Origin: Flavobacterium sp. 102
GTDB lineage: Bacteria > Bacteroidota > Bacteroidia > Flavobacteriales > Flavobacteriaceae
Length of the DNA stretch: 64,000 nt
Assembly (NCBI RefSeq): GCF_003634615.1
Contig: NZ_RBKX01000001.1
Span: 1,426,001-1,490,000, forward strand
Direction: 5' to 3'
This document shows positions 11,401-20,200 of this stretch, piece after piece. The notes under the pieces were generated by a model that did not search any database, had not been told where the DNA came from, and saw only the letters and a program-made list of their open reading frames with translations. Every line of letters begins with the position of its first letter. Within the stretch, counting starts at the first letter, position 1. Position numbers and translations under genes: made by a program.

Positions 11401-14267
11401 ATACTGCTGATACTACTTTAGATTGTACAACAACAAGTATGGCTTTTGATGCTAACGGAGTAGGAGTTTGGGAAGCAGATGCAAACAATCCCGGAACTAC
11501 AACTATTGAAACGCCAAACAGCGGCGCAACAAACGTTTCCGGATTTACAACTCCCGGTAGCTACATTTTCCATTGGAAAACTGCTTACTGTGATAGAGTA
11601 ATAACGATTACCAAACAAGGAACTACAGAAACAGCTCAAGTAGTTAATCCAACTATTTATTGTGTGAATGATGTAGCTACTCCATTGACAGCAACTGTTT
11701 CAACTGGCAATACAATCAACTGGTATACGCAAGCAATAGGTGGCGTTGGTACAGCGATTGCTCCAACACCAAGTACCGCTATAGCCGGAAACTCACAAGT
11801 ATTCTATGCTGCGGCAGTAGATACTAACGGATGTGAAGGACCACGCGCTGAAATTGTAGTACAAGTGAATGATTTGCCAACGGCTACTATTTCAGGCACA
11901 ACAACAGTTTGTGAAGGTTCAACAGCAACAATCACATTCAATGGAACACCAAACGCAGTAGTTACTTATACCATAAACGGTGGTTCAAACCAAACAATCA
12001 CTTTAGATGCTACTGGTCTTGCAACATTGACTACAGCAGTTTTAATAGCCAATGCCAGTTACGATTTAGTAAGTGTTACTTCTTCAGGAACTAATCCTTG
12101 TAGTCAAGTTCAAACAGGAAACGCTTTAGTAACTGTTGAGACATTGCCAACAGCTACAATTTCAGGAAATACCGATATTTGTGAAGGCACAACAGCGACT
12201 ATTACATTCAATGGAACCGCAAATGCAACAGTAATTTACACTGTTGATGGTGGAGCTGATCAAACTATTGTCTTGAATGGTTCGGGAACGGCAACAGTTA
12301 CAACGCCTGTATTGACTGTAAATAGTATTTATACTTTAGTAAGTGTAACCGCTTCAGGAACTTTAGCGTGTAGTCAACCACAAACCGGAACAGCAACGGT
12401 TACCGTAAATGCTTTACCAACGGCTACTATTTCAGGAACAACTTCAATTTGTTCAGGAGCTACTACAGTAATCACTTTTACCGGAACTCCAAATGCGACA
12501 GTAACTTATACTGTTGATGGCGGAGCTAACCAAACTATCATTTTGAATGGTTTGGGAACTGCAACAGTTACAACGCCGGCATTGACAGCCAATAGTACTT
12601 ATGCTTTAGTAAGTGTAGCTTCGGGAACATCAACTTGTAACCAAATCGTAACCGGTACTGCAGTTATTACAGTAGGAGCATTACCAACGGCTACTATTTC
12701 CGGAACGGCAACTGTTTGTCAAAACGCGGCTAATCCAACGATTACTTTTACCGGTGCCAATGGTGCGGAACCTTATACCTTCACCTATACTATCAACGGT
12801 GGGGCAAACCAAACTTTAACAACAACAACCGGGAACAGTGTATCCATCAGTGTACCAACAGCAACAGTCGGAGTATTTACTTATGACTTAGTAAGTGTTG
12901 CCAGCGCAGGATTATCTTCATGTTCTCAAACACAATCAGGTTCAGCTGTAGTAACAGTTGAAGCTTTACCAACCGCAACTATTTCGGGAACAACTACAAT
13001 TTGTACCGGATTAACTGCAACGATTACATTTAATGGAACAGCGAATGCCACAGTAACTTATACAGTGAACGGTGGTGCCAACCAAACGATAGTTTTAGAT
13101 GGATCGGGTAATGCTACAATTACTACTACAGCTTTAACGGCTACTACAACTTATACGTTGGTAAGTGTAACGTCATCAACAGTTGCCGCTTGTAGTCAAG
13201 CACTAACAGGTGCTGCTGTTATCACTGTAAACCCATTGGCTGCGCCAAATGTAACTTTCAGTTATGCCAATGCTTGTATCAATGCAACTGCTAATCCATT
13301 ACCGATATTGCCGGTCAATTTTACCACTGGCGGTACATTCAGTTCAACTTCGGTAACGGTTAACCCAACGACCGGAGCTGTGACTTCGTTAACTTTAGGG
13401 TCTCATCAAATTACTTATACGCTTGCGGCCAATACTGCAACATGTACAGACGGAGGAACATTTACAGCAACGATTGTTATTTCGGCAGGAATTACACCGG
13501 TTACAGGCTTCAGTTATGATGCTACTTTTTGTGCCAATGCTGCGAATGCTTTACCAACAACGGTAACCGGATTTACAACAGGCGGAACATTCAGTTCAAC
13601 AGCAGGTTTAATTATTAATCCAACAACCGGTGAAATCAATATTGAAGGTAGTAATTCGGGTAGTTATATTATTACCTACACCATTCCTGTTGACACCGCT
13701 ACTTGTAATGTTGGTGGATCAACCAATTTTACTATCACGATCTTATCTGACTTGTCATTCTCAATCGATGCTTCTTGTCAAAACAGTATGCTTACTTTGG
13801 GTGTTATCGAAGCAAGCTTTAATACTGATGCAGCTAGTTATACTTGGACGCAAGGAACGACTACAGTAGGTACAAATGCTACATTAAATGTAGACGAGTT
13901 TATGGCTCAAAATCCATCATTGTTATTGCCATTAGTATTCAACTTAACCGTTACATTAAACGGATGCGACTCAACAATGAATTTCACCGTAGAAAACAAT
14001 CCTTGTCGTATAATTCCAAGAGGTATTTCGCCTAACAATGATCAAGTCAACGATACTTTTGATTTGACAGGTTATGGTGTGAAAGATATTATCATTTTCA
14101 ACCGTTACGGTACAAAAGTGTTCTCTTTCTCAGGAAATTATACCAACCAATGGAGAGGACAATCAGACGGCGGTGATGAATTGCCTGATGGAACTTATTT
14201 CTACAGTATTCATACTACAGAAGGTTCAAACAAAACAGGTTGGGTATACATCAACAGAGAGTATTAA
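5493..14267 (+). CDS. Giant multidomain adhesin-like protein, T9SS type B C-terminus
   Basis: The 2924-aa protein has a signal peptide preceded by an unusually long N-region: the hydrophobic core RFLVLFLLIVTNLGYSQ lies near residues 38-54. Alternating FN3 modules (W-x-P...Y-x-YVRAVC patterns) and jelly-roll 'choice-of-anchor J'-like modules (NDWLITP...RLRFYYR) run to about residue 1550. Further beta domains follow, then five Ig-like repeats opening PTATISGT (about 2128-2580). The last ~85 residues (IPRGISPNNDQVNDTFDL...FNRYGTKVF) are the gliding-associated type B sorting domain. The protein is exported by T9SS. An adhesion or motility role is inferred. Type B substrates commonly neighbour a SprF-like protein, as here. 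Confidence 0.9.
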   Translation: MQKNYPFFETTLPKPVNGIFQKNNVNVDYLINQVFLQRFLVLFLLIVTNLGYSQLTTEHFESGIPGTWAVTSNLVSPPANNWVHTPTGGYLSSGGATVNPALNNTVGTTAEYFMITPQFLTPTNGQIRFYTKQGSFTNRGATYQLRISTANQPDITSFNVVLQTWTEASLNVAPTTYEEKIVNIPTIPSGIPVYLAFVAVTNQTGVAATSGDSWFVDGVRVISSCDPVTAPMIVPSESGAAISWTHPTATQFGIDVVPTGAGHSALGTPTGNSYNAIDLEPSTTYDVYIITNCDASTNSTWAGPFTFTTTTVGLSCNTAINVPSDVTTTPYVLSANLDEFYDANTYVELNSQGFSCQPIGQTGNLLSGNHVYLSYTPTTSGLINITQVANTASGGGGNNCYNTLSSVFIFDGCVGVGTSAGCLAAIATTSNGVPVQIPNFYAQAGQNYVIVISSPYQHTNPGAGLCFTFTISGSTCPAPSQPSLSIDNLQQTTATASWDNVQNLVSAWEYIALPATLPAPTAGQTGTISTNTNINNPLSNLTPGLAYNLYVRSVCNGTPGDWSAPRAFTTQCNVLSLPYYTGFTNANTTNGIPEPCWTSLNLNNDLNVFHYGPNAFSEPVAKLRTSTEGENNDMLVTPIFHFDGVTQKRLRFKYNIYGNWGLIVDNPTGGPGSFEVKLSTTGVGASNFTTTIIPLASYTTAYNFVEIIVPLPNITGDVNIAWLVPPGALQTGSWLYIDDVYIEDLPACSEPAYPVVTPGTLDTDSVEISWTNGYQNTQWQLVAQPLGTGTPTTPFVPGAVVNIVSTNPFTITGLNPSTQYEFYMRAYCSASEQSIWVGPIQFNTLCIEQPTPYYESFNDPDPNTKKFCWSTNNANNDNAEWIINETDANIRPQPISFFDPFQSYDDWLISVPVNAVGPKRLRFKYRVTAPIGPIALFPRGNFEVLMSSTPDFATYTTLIPLHDFTNESFMEDSVLFTGAGTTYIAFRLPPNMPNPTQTGLVTIDDFVIEDAPACPNPNSASLTATNITPTSADLSWTPGATETQWEVVIQAPMSGVPTGSGVTVNAIPTYQATLTENTAYEYYVRAVCNDTESSEWVGPFPFRTTCNALPTPFIETFDSNSPTETCWTIYNNNADANAWNLNQTAQPMFGNQMAALFTGMNGANNDWLITPTLTAHAGQRLRFYYRTYSNGDFEEDLKVILSTNGVATNQFSTILYENNIVRPTDGTGIVQGSNTITLTSVEGVRIGDRADLAWQIPFGATVTAINGLTVTISQGAYSTLAGPLDITFVHEVISSTTVREKVINLTDITSDTNINIGFHTPFFPPNPWNYRGQYTFIDNVIVEDIPACPSVINVSTSNILDVSAEVNWETTGAETSWQISVQPYGTPPPTGDTLPAYLYTANAHPYTVTGLTPSTLYQYYVRAVCSDSSQSEWVGPFEILTKCDYTNVCQYTISVTNGNTGTVTDNVSVIQNGVEVQAIEFPGFGQPAVLDYPVFLCTGVEYSLYWNGFGSGVQYSEAQIFIRDEANNIVWTSPLGLGLVNTTLFTGIASCGVVTCPQPTNLAVNNQGVFSWTPGGSETQWEVFVQPYGNGTIPQSGTIVNSPSYTPAAADFINAADGTYEYLVRAVCGPSDKSYWSGPKVFIRNDEAANAVHLQVNTGSSCEVSGADASFISATASTVPTSCSGVNSGDIWYDFVATSKVHVIELSDFAPGTYYTGGFVGAWPQIMMSLYEVQTDGSMVEKGCSNNNSFVAKYSSELVVGKTYKIRLTLNDPGVSDKTFHICVTTPEDLCDMDAFNYSFEKLPMQYVSGVSTILNSRVIPGWRTNTDWGTMFFLEGNNIGVTPFEGGQCLQLTQDGEDEWNPSDPNIKGLYKDFDTSQITMMDFSFASATRQTGGNGTTLQLFAGPPSGPFTVIAEDNANSSNWDLVQGTYDIPSGQTTTRFIFRTVGNAIGHLLDAANFKANVDIEIDTADTTLDCTTTSMAFDANGVGVWEADANNPGTTTIETPNSGATNVSGFTTPGSYIFHWKTAYCDRVITITKQGTTETAQVVNPTIYCVNDVATPLTATVSTGNTINWYTQAIGGVGTAIAPTPSTAIAGNSQVFYAAAVDTNGCEGPRAEIVVQVNDLPTATISGTTTVCEGSTATITFNGTPNAVVTYTINGGSNQTITLDATGLATLTTAVLIANASYDLVSVTSSGTNPCSQVQTGNALVTVETLPTATISGNTDICEGTTATITFNGTANATVIYTVDGGADQTIVLNGSGTATVTTPVLTVNSIYTLVSVTASGTLACSQPQTGTATVTVNALPTATISGTTSICSGATTVITFTGTPNATVTYTVDGGANQTIILNGLGTATVTTPALTANSTYALVSVASGTSTCNQIVTGTAVITVGALPTATISGTATVCQNAANPTITFTGANGAEPYTFTYTINGGANQTLTTTTGNSVSISVPTATVGVFTYDLVSVASAGLSSCSQTQSGSAVVTVEALPTATISGTTTICTGLTATITFNGTANATVTYTVNGGANQTIVLDGSGNATITTTALTATTTYTLVSVTSSTVAACSQALTGAAVITVNPLAAPNVTFSYANACINATANPLPILPVNFTTGGTFSSTSVTVNPTTGAVTSLTLGSHQITYTLAANTATCTDGGTFTATIVISAGITPVTGFSYDATFCANAANALPTTVTGFTTGGTFSSTAGLIINPTTGEINIEGSNSGSYIITYTIPVDTATCNVGGSTNFTITILSDLSFSIDASCQNSMLTLGVIEASFNTDAASYTWTQGTTTVGTNATLNVDEFMAQNPSLLLPLVFNLTVTLNGCDSTMNFTVENNPCRIIPRGISPNNDQVNDTFDLTGYGVKDIIIFNRYGTKVFSFSGNYTNQWRGQSDGGDELPDGTYFYSIHTTEGSNKTGWVYINREY
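11874..13237 (+). repeat. Five Ig-like coding repeats in the 2924-aa protein
   Basis: Five units of about 80-90 residues each open with PTATISG(T/N)T..C and contain (T/A)NATVTYT(V/I)(N/D)GG followed by NQTI and LVSV. Closely related units occur in the 2218-aa protein at 18105-19470, so the two genes share a repeat family. Confidence 0.85.
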
Positions 14268-14312
14268 TCAAATAGTTACAGATAGTTTCTTGAGAAACTT
14301 TAATAAATAAAA

Positions 14313-15260
14313 ATGACACACCTAATGAAAAAAGGATATTTAGTACTGGCATTACTATCATTGTTCGCAATGGAAGTTCAAGCACAACAAGATCCACATT
14401 ATACGCAATACATGTATAATATGAATGTCATGAATCCTGCTTATGCCGGTTCAAAAGAAAATATTTCGGGCGGATTACTTTACCGTCAACAATGGGTTGG
14501 ATTAGAAGGCGCGCCAAAAACAGCAACTTTTGCCATTCATAGTCCGGTTGGAAAAAATGTGGGCTTGGGTTTGTCTGCCATTTCAGATAAAATCGGTCCG
14601 GTGGAAGAAACCAATGTCTTTGGAGATTTCTCTTATACCATTAATATGGGCGGACAAAGTAAGTTGGCTTTCGGTTTAAAAGCCGGAGCCACTTTTCAAA
14701 AAATCGGTTTGTTTTCTGAAATCGGAAACGGTTATACACAACAACCGGGCGATTTTGCTTTTGATGAAAACAGTAGCAACATCAAATTGAATATTGGGAG
14801 CGGATTATTTTTCTATACCGATAAATACTATGCTGCTTTGTCGGTGCCTAATATGTTAGACGGAAAACATCTTGATATTACTCGTAACGGACAGGAATAC
14901 CAATTTGGAAGCGATACCCAACACTACTTTTTAACCAGTGGTTATGTGTTTGATTTGTCGGCTACTACCAAATTCAAGCCGTCTTTTATGCTAAAATCAG
15001 CATTCAAAGCACCGACGTCTTTAGATTGTTCGGCTAATTTTTTATTCTTAGATAAATACGAAATAGGGGGAACTTATCGTTTAGACGATTCCTTTGGAGC
15101 TATGGTTAACGTTGCCGTTACGCCATCAATTAGAATTGGTTATGCTTACGACCATGTAATTTCAGATATTAAAGGAACGGCTCCGGCTTCGCATGAGTTT
15201 ATGTTGTTATTTGACTTAAATTTGTCTAAAAAAGTTTCTGTTTCACCAAGATTTTTCTAA
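14313..15260 (+). CDS. PorP/SprF family T9SS membrane protein
   Basis: The 315-aa protein has signal peptide MKKGYLVLALLSLFAMEVQAQ and then QDPHYTQYMYNMNVMNPAYAGS, the hallmark opening of PorP/SprF proteins. An outer-membrane beta-barrel follows, with an aromatic C-terminus (PRFF). SprF-like proteins are needed for secretion or anchoring of their cognate type B substrates. The gene lies 45 nt after the 2924-aa substrate and 11 nt before the OmpA gene, so it is probably part of one operon. The start could instead be the ATG at 14325, which gives a more typical signal peptide. Confidence 0.92.
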   Translation: MTHLMKKGYLVLALLSLFAMEVQAQQDPHYTQYMYNMNVMNPAYAGSKENISGGLLYRQQWVGLEGAPKTATFAIHSPVGKNVGLGLSAISDKIGPVEETNVFGDFSYTINMGGQSKLAFGLKAGATFQKIGLFSEIGNGYTQQPGDFAFDENSSNIKLNIGSGLFFYTDKYYAALSVPNMLDGKHLDITRNGQEYQFGSDTQHYFLTSGYVFDLSATTKFKPSFMLKSAFKAPTSLDCSANFLFLDKYEIGGTYRLDDSFGAMVNVAVTPSIRIGYAYDHVISDIKGTAPASHEFMLLFDLNLSKKVSVSPRFF

Positions 15261-15271
15261 AAAAACCAACC

Positions 15272-17146
15272 ATGAAGAAAACTTATATCACCTTTAGTTT
15301 GATATTATTACTAACTGCAAGTTACGGGCAAAATAACGCAACAGTCAAAGCGGACAAACTTTTTGAAAGTTACCAGTATGTTGCCGCCATTGAAGAATAC
15401 CAAAGACTGGCAGAAAGCAAAGGCGCTAACGAATACATCTATTCCCAATTGGCAGAGAGTTACTACAATGTTTTTGATTCTGAAAATGCGTCAAAATGGT
15501 TTGCAAAAGCCACTGCAAAAGGAAAAGCTGAAGCGGAAACCTATTACCGATATGCACAAACTTTAAAAGTTTTAGGAAAATATCAGGAAGCCAATAAACA
15601 AATGGATGTTTTTGCTAAAATGATGCCGAAAGATGAAAGAGCAAAAGAACATTTAGCAAACCCAAATTACATCCCGAGTTTGGCCAACAATTCAAAATTA
15701 TTTGACGTTGCGGATACCAATATCAACAGCAAAGGGCAAAGTGATTTTGGCGCTTTGTTAACGAACGACAATACCCTTTATTTTGCCAGTACCAGAAACA
15801 GTTCCAATAAAACGGATAAGTGGAACAACCAACCTTATTTAGATATCTATCAATCGACCAGAAGTGAGAACGGAAGTTTTTCTGAACCAACTCCGGTAAG
15901 AGAATTGAATACCCCTTTCCACGATGGTCCGGTTACGTTGAGTGCTGACGGAAACACCATGTTCTTCGCCAGAGACGGTCACAGTGAAAAGCAATACGAA
16001 AAAAACAAAAATACCAATACACAAATTGGTCAACAAGGAATTTACAAAGCCACTAAAACGGATGGTAAATGGTCGAATGTAGAAGCATTGCCTTTTAACA
16101 GTACAAGTTATTCGGTTACCAATCCAAGTTTGAGTAAAGATGGTAAAACTTTATATTTTGCCTCTAACATGCCAGGCGGATTAGGAGAATCTGATATCTG
16201 GAAAGTATCAGTAGAAGCCAATGGTTATGGCAAACCTCAAAATTTAGGACCAAATGTAAATACAGCCGACAAAGAAAATTTTCCTTTCATCGCTGAAGAC
16301 AATACGCTGTATTTTGCCACTATGGGCAGACAAGGATTGGGTGGTTATGATGTTTACAAAGCCAATTTAAATGATCCAAAACCGGCTCAAAATTTGGGCA
16401 AACCGGTAAATAGTGAGAAAGATGATTTCTCTTTCAGCTTTAATAAAAATTCGAATGTTGGTTATTTTTCTTCTAACAGAAAAGGAACTGATGCGATATT
16501 TTCTGCGGCACCAATTTGTAAAGCAGAAGCGATTGTTTTAGTAACCAATAGTAAAACGAAAGCGCCATTAGCGAATGTTTCAGTGGCTATTTTAGACTTA
16601 AAAGGAAATGTAATCGCTACCGAAAAAACCAATGCAGAAGGAAAAGTAAGTTACCCAATCGAATGTAATTTGGGTTACGGATTGCAAGCATCAGCTCAAA
16701 ATTTTGAAACGGCAACTTCAGCAGTAAAAGCTGATAAAGCCGGAGAAACCACCGTTGAGATGGCGCTGGTTCCATCGGAAGTGATCATTACGGATACAGA
16801 AGTGATTCTCAATCCGATTTATTTTGAATATGATAAGAGTAACATTACTGCTCAGGGTGCGATTGAGTTGAATAAATTAGTAAAAGTGATGCAAGACAAT
16901 CCGTCGATGGTAATTTTTGTAAAATCGCATACAGACTCAAAAGGAAGCTTGAATTATAACTTGAATTTATCCGAAAGAAGAGCACAATCTACGGTTCAGT
17001 ATCTTATCTCAAAAGGAATTTCTCAAGGCCGAATTTCCGGAAAAGGATTTGGAAGTACTGAGCAAAAAGTTAAATGTGGCACTAATTGTACGCAAGAACA
17101 AGATGCTCAAAACAGACGTTCAGAGTTCTTGATTATAAAAAAATAG
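15272..17146 (+). CDS. TPR/PD40/OmpA-family outer-membrane protein (PorE-like)
   Basis: The 624-aa protein has a signal peptide (ITFSLILLLTASYGQ), TPR-like helices (about 25-120), and a WD40/PD40 beta-propeller (about 145-410; repeated LYFAS and GG.D.(W/Y) motifs). A carboxypeptidase-regulatory-like fold follows (about 420-500), then a C-terminal OmpA peptidoglycan-binding domain (about 510-624; YFEYDKSNIT, SHTDSKGS, NRRSEF). This matches T9SS PorE-type proteins that tie a PorP-class partner to the cell wall, which fits its place directly after PorP/SprF. The exact orthology is not proven. Confidence 0.88.
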   Translation: MKKTYITFSLILLLTASYGQNNATVKADKLFESYQYVAAIEEYQRLAESKGANEYIYSQLAESYYNVFDSENASKWFAKATAKGKAEAETYYRYAQTLKVLGKYQEANKQMDVFAKMMPKDERAKEHLANPNYIPSLANNSKLFDVADTNINSKGQSDFGALLTNDNTLYFASTRNSSNKTDKWNNQPYLDIYQSTRSENGSFSEPTPVRELNTPFHDGPVTLSADGNTMFFARDGHSEKQYEKNKNTNTQIGQQGIYKATKTDGKWSNVEALPFNSTSYSVTNPSLSKDGKTLYFASNMPGGLGESDIWKVSVEANGYGKPQNLGPNVNTADKENFPFIAEDNTLYFATMGRQGLGGYDVYKANLNDPKPAQNLGKPVNSEKDDFSFSFNKNSNVGYFSSNRKGTDAIFSAAPICKAEAIVLVTNSKTKAPLANVSVAILDLKGNVIATEKTNAEGKVSYPIECNLGYGLQASAQNFETATSAVKADKAGETTVEMALVPSEVIITDTEVILNPIYFEYDKSNITAQGAIELNKLVKVMQDNPSMVIFVKSHTDSKGSLNYNLNLSERRAQSTVQYLISKGISQGRISGKGFGSTEQKVKCGTNCTQEQDAQNRRSEFLIIKK

Positions 17147-17212
17147 ATTTTTAATAAAATACGTTACGGACATTGTTCAAGGGTTAAAAGTTAAAATATC
17201 AATGTTCGGAAA

Positions 17213-20200
17213 ATGATAGCTAATCTCAACGAAAATTTGGGATTGGCTATTATGCATAAATACAATGATTTAATGAAGAATGTTTTAAAGTTGATTTTAG
17301 CCTTGGTTTTTACCAACACTATCGTGGCGCAAATAGAGCCCAATGATTGTGTCAATGCTATTATTGTATGTGGAAACGGAAGTTTTACTTCTAATGCAAG
17401 TGGCAGTGGCAACACACAGGAAATTAATGCCTGTGGCGGATTGGAAAGTAATTCTATTTGGTTAGAGATAAATATTGTTCAAGCCGGAACTTTGGGATTC
17501 AATTTGATTCCTGATGATCCTAGTGTTACCGTTGATTATGATTTTTGGGTATTTGGACCCAATGCGGTTTGTGGTGCGTTAGGTGCACCAATTCGATGTG
17601 CAACGACCAACCCGCAACAAGCCGGAATGACCAACAATCTTACCGGAATGTACGGCTCAACTTTGCTCACGCAAACTGGTCCTGGCGCTAGTGGAAACGG
17701 ATATGTGAGATGGTTGAATGTTTTGCCTGGACAATCCTATTATATCGCCATTGACAGACCGGCAGGTGATGGAGGATTTCAAATACAATGGATTGGATCA
17801 GCGATGACAGGAACAGGTGCTTTTACTTCGCCGCCGCCGGCAAACGCAATCCCTGATGTTTTAACGTGTAGCAATACACCTAATATTGGAATCTATAATC
17901 TTGATACCGTTAGACCACTCATAAATGCTGATACTACAAATAATATCATATCGTTTCATACTACACTGGCGAATGCCATTGATAATGTAAATCCGTTACC
18001 GGATATTTATGCCAATACTTCCAATCCGCAAACCATCTATGTCAGAGTAACTGATATAGTATCCGGTTGTTCCAGTACAACGGAATTTGATTTGGTAGTG
18101 AATTTGGTGCCCAATGCTTCGGTAAGTATTTCGAGTACTTCTATCTGTGCCGGCGAAAGTGTTACGACTACTTTTTCAGGAACTCCCAATGCGACCTTTT
18201 CTTATACCATTAATGGCGGAGTAACGCAAACAGCTGTTTTAGACCCTTTAGGGATTTTTACTTTAACCCAATCACCGACAGCTAATACAACTTATACCTT
18301 AACAGGGGTAAGGATTTTGGATGGATCGGGAGCTACAATTTGTTTTCAACCACTTAATCAGTCGGTGTCAGTTACTGTCAATCCGTTGCCAACAGTGACC
18401 CTCTCCGGGACAACAACCATTTGCTCCGGAGCTACGGCAGTTATTTCCTTTAACGGAACACCCAATGCAACCGTTACTTATACCGTTGACGGTGGTGCCA
18501 ATCAAACTATAGTTTTAGATGGAAGTGGTTTAGCTAGTTTAACAACACCTGCATTAACGGTTAGTAGTACTTATGATTTAGTAAGTGTTGCCTCGTCAGG
18601 AACACCGGTTTGTAGTCAATCTCAAACGGGTTCTGCAATAATAACAGTTGTTAATCTGCCGACTGCTACAATTTCAGGAACCACCTCTATTTGTTCAGGG
18701 TCAACTACGGTCATTAGTTTCAGTGGTACTCCAAATGCAACAGTAACTTACACTATAAATGGAGGAAGTAATCAAACTATTGTTTTGGATGGAACAGGCG
18801 CTGCCAACTTTACAACACCAGCCTTGATTGCAAATACTACTTATGATTTAGTTGGTGCGGCAACTTCCGGAGTACCTTCTTGTAGTCAAGCCCAAACAGG
18901 TTCCGCCATTGTGACTATTAGTGCAACTCCAACGGCAACCATTTCCGGAACAACAACCATTTGTTCAGGAAGTACAGCAGTTATTACCTTTAACGGGACA
19001 CCTAATGCAACAGTTACTTATACTGTCAATGGAGGTGTTAATGAGACGATAGTTTTGAATAGTTTAGGTTCAGCAACCTTGACCACTCCAGCATTAATTT
19101 CGAATAGCGTTTACACTCTAGTAAGTGTGGCATTGTCAGGAACACCGCCTTGTAGTCAAGCACAAACAGGTATAGCCACAGTAACGGTTCTTCAATTGCC
19201 GACAGCTACAATATCAGGGACAATAACAATCTGTTCGAGCAATTCGGCAGTGATTTCTTTTAATGGTACTCCGAATGCGACAGTTACTTATACTGTAGAT
19301 GGAGGCGCTAATCAGACTACTGTTTTAGATGGAACAGGTTTAGCATCACTAACAACTCCAATATTAACGGTAAGTAGTACTTATGCATTAGTAAGTGTTT
19401 CTTTGCCGGGTGCCATTGCTTGTCTTCAAAACCTCAGTGGAAGTGCCGTGGTTACGGTCAATCCATTACCGGTGATTACGAATGTTCCTTCAAATATAAC
19501 AGTTTGTTCGGGTGATACTGTAGCCACTAATGCTTTTGTAAGCTTGCCGGCTGGAGCAAATTTCACTTGGACCAACAGTAATCCTTCTATTGGATTAGCG
19601 GCTTCAGGAACGGGTAATATTCCAAATTTTGGAGCCTTTAATAATGGACCATCAGTTACGGCAACTATCAATATCACAGCCACATTAAATAACTGTGCCA
19701 CTTCGGGTTCTTATACTATCACGGTTAATCCGGTTCCGGTACCCAATCCTTTAATTTCAGATTACGAATTGTGTGATTACAATTCAACAGGTGATGAGAT
19801 TGAGGTATTTACTTTAAATAGCATGGATATTGAGATTGCCAATGGACAAACTAATGTAACGATCAGTTATTATTTAACTCAAGGTGATGCTCAAACGCAA
19901 ACTAGTCCGCTTGCAAATACTTATTCTAACAATGGCAATCCTCAACAAATTTGGATTAACATTAGCGATAATGCGACAGGTTGTGATGCGGTGAGTTGGT
20001 TTAATTTGGTGGTGAATCCATTGCCAATTGCTACTACACCTGAACCTATATTCCAATGTAGTAATGGTGCGACGCCTCAGGCAGAGTTTGATTTAACTAT
20101 CAATGAAGGGGTTGTAACAGCAGGTAATACTTCACTAGTTACCGTGACTTATTACACTACTTTACTTGCTGCTCAAAATGCGACAAGCCCGATAACTACT

